This document shows, one piece after another, positions 10,022 through 18,294 of a stretch of DNA of 64,000 nucleotides (position 1 is its first letter; every line of letters begins with the position of its first letter). The stretch comes from an uncultured bacterium. Lineage in GTDB: Bacteria; Spirochaetota; Leptospiria; Leptospirales; Leptonemataceae. The notes beneath the pieces were generated by a model. The model was given only the letters and a program-made list of their open reading frames with translations, ran no database searches and had not been told where the DNA came from. Position numbers and translations under genes: made by a program. The DNA lies in assembly GCA_937928085.1 (NCBI GenBank), contig CALFVU010000008.1, positions 186,001-250,000 on the forward strand. Reading direction: 5' to 3'.

Positions 10022-10790
10022 ATAAATTTTTTAAAAACAATTCAGGCTTGGAAAAAAAAAGATCCATAACATCAAAAATCGTAAATTGTATATTTAGTTT
10101 GGGATAAATTTCTTTAAAAGTTTCGTAATCTAATGGTTCATCTAAAGTAAGTCTAGGCAAAGTATTCTTAAAAAAAATATATTGATTTTTATCTTTTATT
10201 GATAAAAGCTTTTTTCTTAAATAAAGTTCAAATTTCTTAAATATTTGATGTTCAAATCGAAATTGATTCGGATGTTTTTTAATATGTAAGCTAACATGTT
10301 CTTTGTATAAATTTTCCTGATATAGCTCTTTATTTCTTTTTAATGCATCTAATGTAAAACCTTCAACAGAAACGCCCAAAGGCAAACCAATAAAAGAAAA
10401 TAAATCTAATTTTTTCTCCAACAATTGAAGAAAAGTTGGTATAATCAATGAAGGTTCTACAAAAGGATTATCTGCTGTAACTCTGATTATGTATTTTAGA
10501 TTTAAAAACTCTGCTGTTTGTATATATCGTTCTCGTACATCTTCTAAAGGTCCTGTTAAAAAAGATAAATTATGTTTTTTGCAAAATTCGATTAATACTA
10601 AATCTTCTTCAGGAATGATCACATATAAGTTTTTTATTTTTGATAATTGTACCCGAAAATAAATCCATTCCAAAACAGATTTTGTTTGGTTTTGAATTGT
10701 TAAAGGAAGAAAAATTTTTCCTTCAAGCCTAGTTGAGTTTGAGCGAGCCTGAATTAAAATTCCAAATGAAGAGTTATCCTCGATAAACAT
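9999..10790 (-). CDS. SpsF/NeuA-like cytidylyltransferase-family protein
   Basis: This is a 263-residue GT-A-fold nucleotidyltransferase. It has GILIQARSNSTRLEGKIFLP at the N-terminus (the nucleotide-binding QARxxSTRLPgK loop), a central VTADNPFVEPSLI (the metal-binding TGDxP-like block), and a late PRLTLDEPLDYE, which is characteristic of SpsF-type acylneuraminate cytidylyltransferase relatives. It probably activates a sugar as its CMP derivative for a surface glycan. An upstream TTG (10832) is in frame, but the ATG at 10790 gives the normal family N-terminus and only a 17-nt overlap with the SPASM gene. It is translationally coupled on both sides. Confidence 0.75.
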   Translation of the reverse strand: MFIEDNSSFGILIQARSNSTRLEGKIFLPLTIQNQTKSVLEWIYFRVQLSKIKNLYVIIPEEDLVLIEFCKKHNLSFLTGPLEDVRERYIQTAEFLNLKYIIRVTADNPFVEPSLIIPTFLQLLEKKLDLFSFIGLPLGVSVEGFTLDALKRNKELYQENLYKEHVSLHIKKHPNQFRFEHQIFKKFELYLRKKLLSIKDKNQYIFFKNTLPRLTLDEPLDYETFKEIYPKLNIQFTIFDVMDLFFSKPELFLKNLYVEQKRF

Positions 10791-12357
10791 ACCATTCAGA
10801 ACAAGTTTTACATAAAGGAGAAATTTGCTCAAATTCTTGATTGTTAAATTTGTGAAAATAATATTCTAAATGATAAAAAATTTCTTTAAGAGATTTAAGA
10901 CTTAAATCATAACTATGATATTTACAAAAAACATCTTGTCTACAAATAGGTACTTTACCTTTACAATTTATATAAATGCTAAACATAAGGTTCCTGCAAT
11001 AATCTTTTTCAAAAGGTTCCAAATCCACAGCTTTATAATTATTTAATATTCCGTAATCATTATATTTTCCCACAATAGGTTCTATATTTGTGTTCTTAAA
11101 AAAAGAAAAATAAGAATCAAGCTCTTCTTCTACTTGTTGAATTCGTAAAATTTCCGAGTAAACTTTAAGCTCTTTAGGTAATTTTTGTAAGTTTTGTTTA
11201 ATTTTTGGAATTTGATTTTCTCCCATGAGTTCTATATACAAATTTTCGTTTAAAGTGGGTAGTTTGATGATCATTTCTATTTGATTTTGATAATTTTCTA
11301 AAGCTTCTAAGGTATTTTGATTTATTTCATACAAAAATGTTTCTAAATAGATTTTTGTAAAAAGATTTGAATTTGTTGCAATTTCTAAAATATTTTGTAA
11401 TTCAGGATGATGTAAAGTTTCTCCGGTACCTCCAAAGCATAAAGTCATTGCGTTTTGAATCTCGAAAGTTTTTAATTCTTCGATAATTCTTTTAAATAAT
11501 TCTATAGAAAGAAATGTAGAAGTAGCATCTTTATCTTTTGGATAAATTTTTGGGTTTAATAGTAGTTGATTCGTTAACTCTATTTCTATCCAACTTGGAG
11601 CAATTCGAAATAAAGAAATATTATTTTGTAAGTTAATTTCAAGATCATAATATGTGAGATTTCTCTGATTTGCTAATAAATTCTTACAAATTTTTTGGCT
11701 TCTTTCGTTATAAAGATCAAACCGCATTCGAAAAAGTCTGTAATCTTTTTCTACGTAGAAAATTTCTAAATCCATTGTATGGATATTTTTTAATAAAAAT
11801 TCTGACCAGTTCCATAATTCATTCGTGTCTTTGATTGTAATTCGCTTTGCTAAATTCATATTACAGACAATCGGAAGAAATCCAGGCACTGCAATATCTG
11901 AATATGTATATTCTGCAAGATAGAAAAAATGATGTAAAATCAAATTTCGAGATAAAACAATATCTAATAAAGGAGCAATGGATTCAAAATACAAAAAAGA
12001 ATCCATAGTTTCTATAAATTCCTTATCAACTTCAATTTGAACTATATTAGAAGAAGGGATTTTTTGTATGCTTTCTTTTAAAGATTCAGCTATTAAAAAA
12101 TCAAAACAAAAGTCTTTAAATTCTATTGACTTTAATGGTTCTAAGTTCTTGATTTGATTCGAAACAAAATAAATACGAAATGGCCACTTGACTTCTAAAA
12201 ATAAATTTTTTCTGTATTCGTAATGATCAATGGAATTTAACAGTTCTTTTAGTTTGTTTAAAAAAATATATATCAATTCTAAATCGTAATGTTCAATATT
12301 CGAATAAATTATACAAAAATCAATAGCTCTATTTTTTAGTAATGAATCTAAATACAT
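10774..12357 (-). CDS. Radical-SAM-like/SPASM protein with degenerate cluster motif (spiro-SPASM-like)
   Basis: The 527-residue protein has a roughly 250-residue N-terminal region of unknown fold, a central radical-SAM-like barrel, and a C-terminal SPASM domain. The barrel start reads IEIELTNQLLLNPKIYP (257-273): the flanking ELTN is conserved, but the CxxxCxxC cysteines that bind the SAM [4Fe-4S] cluster are absent. FGGTGET (308-314) matches the GGEP-like SAM-binding loop. SPASM cysteines are retained at 454, 465, 472, 478, 516 and 519. It resembles what I recall as the spirochaete-restricted spiro-SPASM family. It sits between the SurA-like gene (1-nt gap) and the SpsF-like gene (17-nt overlap), which suggests a role in the same glycan pathway. 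Confidence 0.75.
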   Translation of the reverse strand: MYLDSLLKNRAIDFCIIYSNIEHYDLELIYIFLNKLKELLNSIDHYEYRKNLFLEVKWPFRIYFVSNQIKNLEPLKSIEFKDFCFDFLIAESLKESIQKIPSSNIVQIEVDKEFIETMDSFLYFESIAPLLDIVLSRNLILHHFFYLAEYTYSDIAVPGFLPIVCNMNLAKRITIKDTNELWNWSEFLLKNIHTMDLEIFYVEKDYRLFRMRFDLYNERSQKICKNLLANQRNLTYYDLEINLQNNISLFRIAPSWIEIELTNQLLLNPKIYPKDKDATSTFLSIELFKRIIEELKTFEIQNAMTLCFGGTGETLHHPELQNILEIATNSNLFTKIYLETFLYEINQNTLEALENYQNQIEMIIKLPTLNENLYIELMGENQIPKIKQNLQKLPKELKVYSEILRIQQVEEELDSYFSFFKNTNIEPIVGKYNDYGILNNYKAVDLEPFEKDYCRNLMFSIYINCKGKVPICRQDVFCKYHSYDLSLKSLKEIFYHLEYYFHKFNNQEFEQISPLCKTCSEWYVYRG

Positions 12358-12358
12358 T

Positions 12359-13303
12359 TTAAAGTTTTTTTACAATAAAACTTCTTTTTTTCTCTTCTAT
12401 CCATTTTTGAAAAGAATCTTCCGCTTTTTCGTAAAAAAGTTTTAATCGAATCATTTCTCTCACTTTTTCTAGAGGTATTGTTCTTTTACCTTCTACTTTG
12501 ATGATTGTATATTGCTGATTTTGATTTTTAAAAATAGGAGTAATAGTGTTAATGGGAGTAGCATACACTGCCCCAGCAATTACTGGATCTTCTTGAGATA
12601 CATCAATAATTGAAATCCATAATTGTAAACCACCACTTTTTTTATTTTTAGAGACGTTTTCGGGAAGAGTTCTGGCTATTTCGGAAAATTGTTCTGGATT
12701 TTGTTGTAATTCGCTGTACACTTTTTGTGCAATTTTAAAGATTGCTTTCTCTTCTTGTATGGAATTTGTTTTTGGAAAAATGATTTCTCTATACAAAACT
12801 TCTAGACCTATCTGACGACTATTTTTTTTATAAAAATCCTCTATTTCTGAATCTGTAGGTTGGGGAATAGGAACTCGTATTTGGATTATTAGCTGTTTTA
12901 AAAGTTGATATTTTAAAATTTCTTTCCATAATTCGTAGTCAAGACCTGTTTCTTTTTCTATTTTTTTTTTAAATTCCTCTTTTGATGTAATATTCGAAGA
13001 TATTCGTCTTTTTTCGATCTCAGTATTAAGTTTTTCTTCAGAAACTACAATTGAGTCTTCCTCCGCTACTTGTTCTACAATGAGTTTTTCGATTAAAAAA
13101 TCTTCAGCGGTTATTTTTTTATTTTCTATTTTTGATAGTTGATTCACAAAGTCCGTAATTTTTTCTACTTCTAGTTCTGTTATAGCTCTTTTACCAACAA
13201 TAATTTTTATTGAATTAAGTTTTTCTCCATAATCCACACTATCCTGAGCATAAGAAATTTTCCATAAAACAAAAAATAAAAGAAATTTTGTAAAATTTTT
13301 CAT
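12359..13303 (-). CDS. SurA-like periplasmic chaperone / parvulin-type PPIase
   Basis: The 314-residue protein begins with a Sec signal peptide ending near SYAQD. An N-terminal SurA-type helical chaperone domain follows (IKIIVGKRAITELEVEKI, then Glu/Lys-rich helices). Next is a region with parvulin-like features (PEQFSEIARTLPEN, KSGGLQLW, ITPIF), and a final helix matches the SurA C-terminal arm. The parvulin segment is divergent, so isomerase activity is uncertain. It probably escorts outer-membrane or surface proteins in the periplasm. The start ATG overlaps the carA stop (ATGA), and the SPASM gene starts 1 nt after its stop. Confidence 0.75.
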   Translation of the reverse strand: MKNFTKFLLFFVLWKISYAQDSVDYGEKLNSIKIIVGKRAITELEVEKITDFVNQLSKIENKKITAEDFLIEKLIVEQVAEEDSIVVSEEKLNTEIEKRRISSNITSKEEFKKKIEKETGLDYELWKEILKYQLLKQLIIQIRVPIPQPTDSEIEDFYKKNSRQIGLEVLYREIIFPKTNSIQEEKAIFKIAQKVYSELQQNPEQFSEIARTLPENVSKNKKSGGLQLWISIIDVSQEDPVIAGAVYATPINTITPIFKNQNQQYTIIKVEGKRTIPLEKVREMIRLKLFYEKAEDSFQKWIEEKKRSFIVKKL

Positions 13304-14418
13304 ATTTTATTTTTATAAAATCTTTTTACTAAATAATAAAAATCTTTAAATATATGTCTGGAATCGCTGGGACCTGGACTTGCCTCGGGATGGTGTTGTA
13401 CACTAAGTATTATGTCCCCCTCTCGAAAACCTTCTATAGTTTGATCATTTAGATTGATGTAAAGAATTTCTAAATCCCTTTTTTCTTTAGCTTCTACAGC
13501 AAAACCATGATTTTGTGCAGTAATTTCTACTTTTTTAGATCTTAAGTCTAATACAGGTTGGTTTCCTCCTCTATGACCAAATTTTAATTTAAAAGTTTTC
13601 CATCCTCTTGCTAATCCTAAAATTTGATGTCCAAGGCAAATTCCAAAAACTGGCTTTTTTAATTTTAAAATTTCTTTGACAAGTTCAATTCCATAAGTAG
13701 TGGCAGAAGGATCTCCTGGTCCGTTTGATAAAAAAAATGCATCAAAATTTTTTATTTCCTCGATTTTGGTAAAACAAGGAAAAACATAAACTTCAAAACC
13801 TGCTTCGTCTAAATATTTTAAAATATTTTTTTTTACTCCAAAATCAATTACTGCGAGTTTAAATTGTTTTTGTTCTCTGGAATACTGATAAGATTTTTTA
13901 GTAGTTACATAATGTGCTAAATTCAATCCCTCCATTAAAGGTGTTCTTAAAACTTCTTCTAACATGTATTGTTTAAATTCATTTTCTTCAGGAAAGATTC
14001 CTCCTCTCATAACTCCTTGATTTCTAAGGGTCAATACTAATTTTCTTGTGTCGATATCTTCAATTGCTGGAATTTGATTATCATAAATAAATTCTTGTAA
14101 TGTTTTTTCCGAAATGAAATTGCTAGGTTTTTTAATATATTTTTTTACGATAAAACCCGAACATTGAATTTTTTCAGATTGGGAATATTCTTGATAAATT
14201 CCATAATTTCCGATTGATGGATAAGTCATCACAACAATCTGACCATAATAAGAAGGATCTGTTAAAATTTCTTGATACCCTGTCATTGATGTATTAAAAC
14301 AAACTTCTCCGAAAGATTTTTTAGGATATCCAAATAAATTTCCTATATAGTAGTCACCATTTTCGAGAACTAAAACCCCTTGTATTTTTTTATTGTTAAA
14401 GGTCATTATAAAAACCAC
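13300..14418 (-). CDS. carA: Carbamoyl-phosphate synthase small (glutaminase) subunit
   Basis: CarA hydrolyses glutamine and channels ammonia to CarB for carbamoyl phosphate, which feeds pyrimidine and arginine synthesis. The 372-residue protein has the N-terminal CarA domain (FNTSMTGYQEILTDPSYYGQ, 41-60) and a class I glutaminase domain with the nucleophile Cys261 in FGICLGHQ, and His343 and Glu345 in HHPEASPGP. No carB is adjacent; it must lie elsewhere. An internal ATG four codons downstream is an alternative start. It heads the overlapping block that continues into the SurA-like and glycan genes, and is divergent from the TetR gene across a 132-bp promoter region. Confidence 0.97.
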   Translation of the reverse strand: MVFIMTFNNKKIQGVLVLENGDYYIGNLFGYPKKSFGEVCFNTSMTGYQEILTDPSYYGQIVVMTYPSIGNYGIYQEYSQSEKIQCSGFIVKKYIKKPSNFISEKTLQEFIYDNQIPAIEDIDTRKLVLTLRNQGVMRGGIFPEENEFKQYMLEEVLRTPLMEGLNLAHYVTTKKSYQYSREQKQFKLAVIDFGVKKNILKYLDEAGFEVYVFPCFTKIEEIKNFDAFFLSNGPGDPSATTYGIELVKEILKLKKPVFGICLGHQILGLARGWKTFKLKFGHRGGNQPVLDLRSKKVEITAQNHGFAVEAKEKRDLEILYINLNDQTIEGFREGDIILSVQHHPEASPGPSDSRHIFKDFYYLVKRFYKNKI

Positions 14419-14550
14419 ATAAAAATCTAAAATTGTAATGTCAAATTTCTTTGAATTTAGTTATTATATAGAGAAAATATTATTAATGATAAAAATTTCA
14501 ACTTGATCAAAATAATTTATATTATTTTTTAGAAATAAAGGCTAAATAAA

Positions 14551-15201
14551 ATGAAATTAAAGCGAAGGTATACAAAACGAACAGGAAAAGATACAAAAAA
14601 AGTGATTATAGAAGCGGCATATAAAGAATTTGCTGAAAAAGGTTTTGATGGAGCAAGGATGCAAAAAATTTCAGAAAGAGCCAATATAAACAAAGCAATG
14701 CTACACTATTATTTTAAAGATAAAGAAACATTATACGAAAAAGTAATTGAATACTTCCACAATCTTTTTGATAAAATTATCGAAGAAGAAAATGTGGATG
14801 CGAATAGCCGAAATAAATTTATTAAACAAACAATAGAAGCTTATTATAAAATTTTTTTTGAATATGCCGATTTTAAAAAAATTTTTATTCAAGAACTTGC
14901 AAGTGGATTAAAAACAATTAAAAAAATTCTAAAAAAACAAAATCCAAAGGAATTCGATAAAATTATGGAAAAGTTTTTTTTATTGAATAAAATCAAAGAT
15001 CTACAAAACAAAAATGAGATTAGAAAAGACATTGATTCTGAACAAATTATGCTTTGTGTAATAGGTTTAATGGAGTCTGCTTTAATGCAAACTTTAGTAG
15101 TTTCTAAAGTATTAGATTATGATTCCGAGCAATTAGCTATTTTTATAGAAAAAAGAAAAGAGGCAATTCAAAAAATCTTAACAAAAGGACTTAGTCCTTA
15201 A
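14551..15201 (+). CDS. TetR/AcrR-family transcriptional regulator
   Basis: The 216-residue protein has an N-terminal TetR helix-turn-helix (residues about 15-62) reading VIIEAAYKEFAEKGFDGARM, then ISERANINKAMLHYYFKDKETLYE, a textbook TetR DNA-binding region. The C-terminal helical ligand-binding domain is divergent, so the inducer cannot be guessed. It is divergent from carA, and the shared 132-bp gap contains a short TTGATCAA palindrome near 14503-14510 that could be part of an operator, though this is weak. The 3' end converges with the C1orf50-like gene, overlapping it by 11 bp within a shared terminator hairpin. Confidence 0.9.
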   Translation: MKLKRRYTKRTGKDTKKVIIEAAYKEFAEKGFDGARMQKISERANINKAMLHYYFKDKETLYEKVIEYFHNLFDKIIEEENVDANSRNKFIKQTIEAYYKIFFEYADFKKIFIQELASGLKTIKKILKKQNPKEFDKIMEKFFLLNKIKDLQNKNEIRKDIDSEQIMLCVIGLMESALMQTLVVSKVLDYDSEQLAIFIEKRKEAIQKILTKGLSP

Positions 15202-15207
15202 TTTTTT
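15185..15207. terminator. Bidirectional terminator embedded in two convergent stop codons
   Basis: The stem is AAGGAC (15185-15190) and GTCCTT (15194-15199) with a TTA loop, followed on the plus strand by six T residues. On the minus strand it is followed by TTTTGTT. The loop is the stop codon of the minus gene, and the end of the 3' arm begins the TetR stop codon. Confidence 0.7.
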
Positions 15208-15601
15208 CAAAACTCATATCAAAATTTAATCGATAACTTCCTAAATACTTGTGTGGTGGGGTTCCCCATTCTTCTGGAGAAAGTAGAGAAAAGTATAATA
15301 CAGAATTCTCTCTTTGATATAAATGTAAAATCATGCCAGGTTTTTTCTCGAAATTACATTGTACTCTGTGTAATTGCGAATCTTCTTTTGCTTTTTCTAT
15401 GATTTCTTTTGCTTTTTCTTGCAATCTTCGGATTTCTTCAAGAATTAAATTTAATTTTTGATTTACTGAATTTTGAATCCATAAATCTGCATTTTCAATT
15501 TCTTTAACTTTATCCGTTATGGAAAACGGAGGATCTAAAGTTTTACTTGGATAAGGTAGAAAGGCTTTTTGTTGTTCTTTTGTTTCTTGTTGATCTTTCA
15601 T
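15191..15601 (-). CDS. DUF2452 / C1orf50-family protein
   Basis: The 136-residue protein has an amphipathic helical N-terminal half (ADLWIQNSVNQKLNLILEEI and a following Lys/Glu-rich helix). The C-terminal half contains VQCNFEKKPG, LYQRENSVLYFSLLSPEEWG and LGSYRLNFDMSFE. This order of motifs matches the DUF2452 family, whose best known member is the uncharacterised human protein C1orf50. The function is unknown. I chose the ATG at 15601 because it overlaps the stop of the upstream oxidoreductase as ATGA, which implies translational coupling; a longer frame to 15670 lies inside that gene. It has no signal peptide or membrane segment. Confidence 0.75.
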   Translation of the reverse strand: MKDQQETKEQQKAFLPYPSKTLDPPFSITDKVKEIENADLWIQNSVNQKLNLILEEIRRLQEKAKEIIEKAKEDSQLHRVQCNFEKKPGMILHLYQRENSVLYFSLLSPEEWGTPPHKYLGSYRLNFDMSFEKIKD

Positions 15602-17178
15602 TTTGATTTCTTTTTCAATAATTTTGATAATGGGATAATACTTTTTAATCCTATGACTTTTGCTGTGCAAAAAAAGCCTCCCATCATAGCACCAACGAAT
15701 CCGGGTGTAAAGCTATCTGCTCCTGTAATATATAGATTTTTTATTATTGTATTTGGAGTTATCCAATTTTTTTCTATTCTTCGTTTCGTAAAAGGAATTC
15801 CATAAATTGAACCCTTGGGATGTAAAGTAAAGAATTCATTTGTAATTGGAGTAGATAGCTCTTTATAAACAATATTTTCTTTTAAAGTGGGCAAAAATTT
15901 TGATGCAAAAACAATTAATCTTTCTGTAATTTCTTCTTTTAATTTTTGATATTCTTCATCACGATTTTTCCATTTTTGATGTTTCCATCGTTCAAAGTAA
16001 GAATAGTCAATAAAACTTATGATCTCTGCAGTATGAGCTTTTGCTTCTGGATTTTTAGAAGAAGGAAAGGATATATAAATGCTTTTTGGAAAACTTTCTA
16101 AAGAAAAAGGATAATATTCATGGTCATATGTATCGTAAATCCAGTAGTTTCTTGGTTGGATGCCTATTTTTTTAGGATCTTCTTTCAATCCCAAATATAA
16201 AGTTACATTGCTTATAGCTTCTTTATATTCTTCATAGATTTCTTTTTTGATCAAATTGAGTTTTTCTCTTAGCGAATTTTGTAGTTGTTCTTCTTCTATC
16301 AATGAATAAGTATTATACAATCCTATGTTGGATACAATCAACTCTGAATAAAATCTTTTTTTTTCTATTACTTCTTCTCCTTTTAATACAGAAACTTCAA
16401 CACCTATCGATTGATTATCTTTAATTAAAATTTTATCAACTCTATGATTTAGAAATGCTTGAATTTTTGAGTTTTGTAATGATTCTAAAATTAATTGAGC
16501 AAACTTTCCTGATCCCCCTATGGGGTACCAACCACCTTTCCAGTAATGCCTTTCGACCAAAGAATGTATAGAAAAACTACTTTTCGATGGAGGAAGCCCA
16601 TAATCTCCCCATCGAAACACTAAAATAGATTTTAGCACTTCGTCTTTAAAATGTGAGTCTAAATATTCTTTGGTGGAAAATAGCTTTTTTTTAGATAATT
16701 TTGAAAATAAGTTTTGAATATTATCTGTAAAAATATTTACAATTGCATTTCTTATAAGCCATTTCGAATGTTTTTCTATATCGTCAAAATATTGAATTAA
16801 ATTTTGTTTTTCGTTTGGGAAAAGTTCAATTAAATCCTTTAGAAATTTATCCTGATTTCCAAATACTAAAAATCTCGTATCGGGATAAATGAATTCCTCG
16901 AAAGGTTCTTCCATTTTATACCATTCAAGTTTACTATCTGTTAGAAAATTAACTATATTATATGCTAAACTTGTATGTTCCATTTCTCCGATATAATGAA
17001 TTCCCACATCCCATTCCCAATCTTTTCTTTTAAATGTATGAGTAAAACCACCAAATTTAAAATGTTGCTCTAATATTAAAACGTTTTTTGAAAATAATTT
17101 AGAAAGCAAACCGGCAGTGGTAAGACCACCTATACCACTGCCGATCACAATTATATCGAAATGGGAATTCGAAGACAT
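15598..17178 (-). CDS. FAD/NAD(P)-dependent retinol-saturase / CrtI-like oxidoreductase
   Basis: The 526-residue flavoprotein has an N-terminal dinucleotide-binding motif IVIGSGIGGLTTAGLLSK. It continues with WEWDVGIHYIGEME, typical of all-trans-retinol 13,14-reductase (RetSat) and phytoene-desaturase relatives. The C-terminal FAD motif is LYITGADSFTPGFVGAMMGG. Such enzymes saturate or desaturate polyene or isoprenoid lipids. No carotenoid genes (crtB, crtE) are nearby, so the substrate is unknown. It lies 3 nt after the lipoprotein gene and shares an ATGA overlap with the C1orf50-like gene, so the two probably act together. Confidence 0.8.
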   Translation of the reverse strand: MSSNSHFDIIVIGSGIGGLTTAGLLSKLFSKNVLILEQHFKFGGFTHTFKRKDWEWDVGIHYIGEMEHTSLAYNIVNFLTDSKLEWYKMEEPFEEFIYPDTRFLVFGNQDKFLKDLIELFPNEKQNLIQYFDDIEKHSKWLIRNAIVNIFTDNIQNLFSKLSKKKLFSTKEYLDSHFKDEVLKSILVFRWGDYGLPPSKSSFSIHSLVERHYWKGGWYPIGGSGKFAQLILESLQNSKIQAFLNHRVDKILIKDNQSIGVEVSVLKGEEVIEKKRFYSELIVSNIGLYNTYSLIEEEQLQNSLREKLNLIKKEIYEEYKEAISNVTLYLGLKEDPKKIGIQPRNYWIYDTYDHEYYPFSLESFPKSIYISFPSSKNPEAKAHTAEIISFIDYSYFERWKHQKWKNRDEEYQKLKEEITERLIVFASKFLPTLKENIVYKELSTPITNEFFTLHPKGSIYGIPFTKRRIEKNWITPNTIIKNLYITGADSFTPGFVGAMMGGFFCTAKVIGLKSIIPLSKLLKKKSK

Positions 17179-17181
17179 AAT

Positions 17182-17640
17182 TTAATTAGAAATATATCCT
17201 TCTTCTATTAGCTTTTGTACTTCTTTATTCGAAAGACTTTCCAAAAATGCATAAAACTCTTTTGTAGAAATTTTTGAATTTTTTATACCTTTGCCAATTG
17301 CATAATAAGTATCTTTATCTTTTTCCCAATCAACTAAATTGTGTTTTCTCGCTATTCGATTTATACCCTTGATATATTCTTTCGAAGTTAGTTTTTCTTT
17401 AATAGAAAACTCTGTAAAAGATTGAATATCTTTTTGATATTGAATTTTTTCCTTCTTATCTGATTTAAAAGAATCACTAATTGATTCACTTACAGATACA
17501 AAAGATTTAGAAATAGATTGTAAAGATGTGGAGAGACTACCCAACGAATCAGAAGCAGAGCGAGAGATGTCATATAGAATACACTGATTAAATATAAACA
17601 ATGATACAACTAATAAAAGATTTAAGTTTCTAAAATTCAT
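17182..17640 (-). CDS. Putative lipoprotein, serine-rich
   Basis: The 152-residue protein has a short signal sequence ending at FNQC with Cys20. This is a lipobox that breaks the usual [LVI][AST][GA]C rule but fits the relaxed spirochaetal pattern. The next 40 residues are very Ser-rich with an apparent SxS(I/L/V) periodicity (residues about 27-58). A Lys/Glu-rich helical domain follows (YQKDIQSFTEFSIKEKLTSK and onward). I do not recognise a named family; the layout is reminiscent of small hypothetical lipoproteins of Leptospira. A strong AGGAGG site precedes the start. It lies 3 nt upstream of the oxidoreductase gene. Confidence 0.65.
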   Translation of the reverse strand: MNFRNLNLLLVVSLFIFNQCILYDISRSASDSLGSLSTSLQSISKSFVSVSESISDSFKSDKKEKIQYQKDIQSFTEFSIKEKLTSKEYIKGINRIARKHNLVDWEKDKDTYYAIGKGIKNSKISTKEFYAFLESLSNKEVQKLIEEGYISN

Positions 17641-17700
17641 ATTTCCTCCTATAGTTTTTTAATAAAGTATAAAAGCCTTTAAAGCTTTCAATCTTTTTTT

Positions 17701-18198
17701 TTATTTGATATAGCCAAATTTTTTCAAAAGGGCTTGATTTACTTCTTGTGGTGCATAGTTTTCTAAGATCTTTCCATAACGTGCTACTTCTTTTATTATG
17801 CTACTCGAAATAAAAGAGTATTCTCTACTAGCCATTAAAAAAAAAGTATCAATTTCGGGAGCAAGTTCTCGATTTACCTGATATATAGCATATTCGTATT
17901 CGAAATCGGTTACCGCACGGATTCCTCTTATGATTGTTTTTGCATTTACTTCTTTGGCAAAATTAACTAACAAATTCGTAAATACAACAACTTTTACCTT
18001 TTTCTTTAGCTCCGCTTTTGTATTAATTACCTTTTCGATTAATTCTTTTCTTTCTTCTAATGTAAAAAGAGTTTTTTTAGAAGAATTAACCGCTATAGCA
18101 ATGTATATTATATCAAATATATCTAAACATCGATATACAATGTCAAGGTGACCATTAGTAATAGGATCGAACGAACCTGGATATACTGCAATTTTCAT
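17701..18198 (-). CDS. coaD: Phosphopantetheine adenylyltransferase
   Basis: CoaD transfers AMP from ATP to 4'-phosphopantetheine, the penultimate step of coenzyme A synthesis. The 165-residue length is typical. The nucleotidyltransferase signature YPGSFDPITNGHLDIVYR (6-23) contains the HxGH-type NGH motif. Later blocks are IIRGIRAVTDFEYEYA and the ISSSIIKEVA motif near the C-terminus. The gap to pheT upstream is 96 bp, so it may have its own promoter. The next gene downstream is the lipoprotein, 60 nt away, with a good ribosome site of its own. Confidence 0.98.
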   Translation of the reverse strand: MKIAVYPGSFDPITNGHLDIVYRCLDIFDIIYIAIAVNSSKKTLFTLEERKELIEKVINTKAELKKKVKVVVFTNLLVNFAKEVNAKTIIRGIRAVTDFEYEYAIYQVNRELAPEIDTFFLMASREYSFISSSIIKEVARYGKILENYAPQEVNQALLKKFGYIK

Positions 18199-18294
18199 TT
18201 TCGTTTACATATTACTTTTTAAAAATTTAAATTATTATCGGTTTTTTTAATCTTATAAATTAACCTAAGATTTTTTAAATACTAATCGTTAAAT

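Noticed and set aside
18210-18290. Hairpin AATCTTA...TAAGATT with a T run after it
   Set aside because: The T run faces the plus strand, where there is no gene to terminate; in such AT-rich sequence a 7-bp stem with a 10-nt loop is not meaningful.
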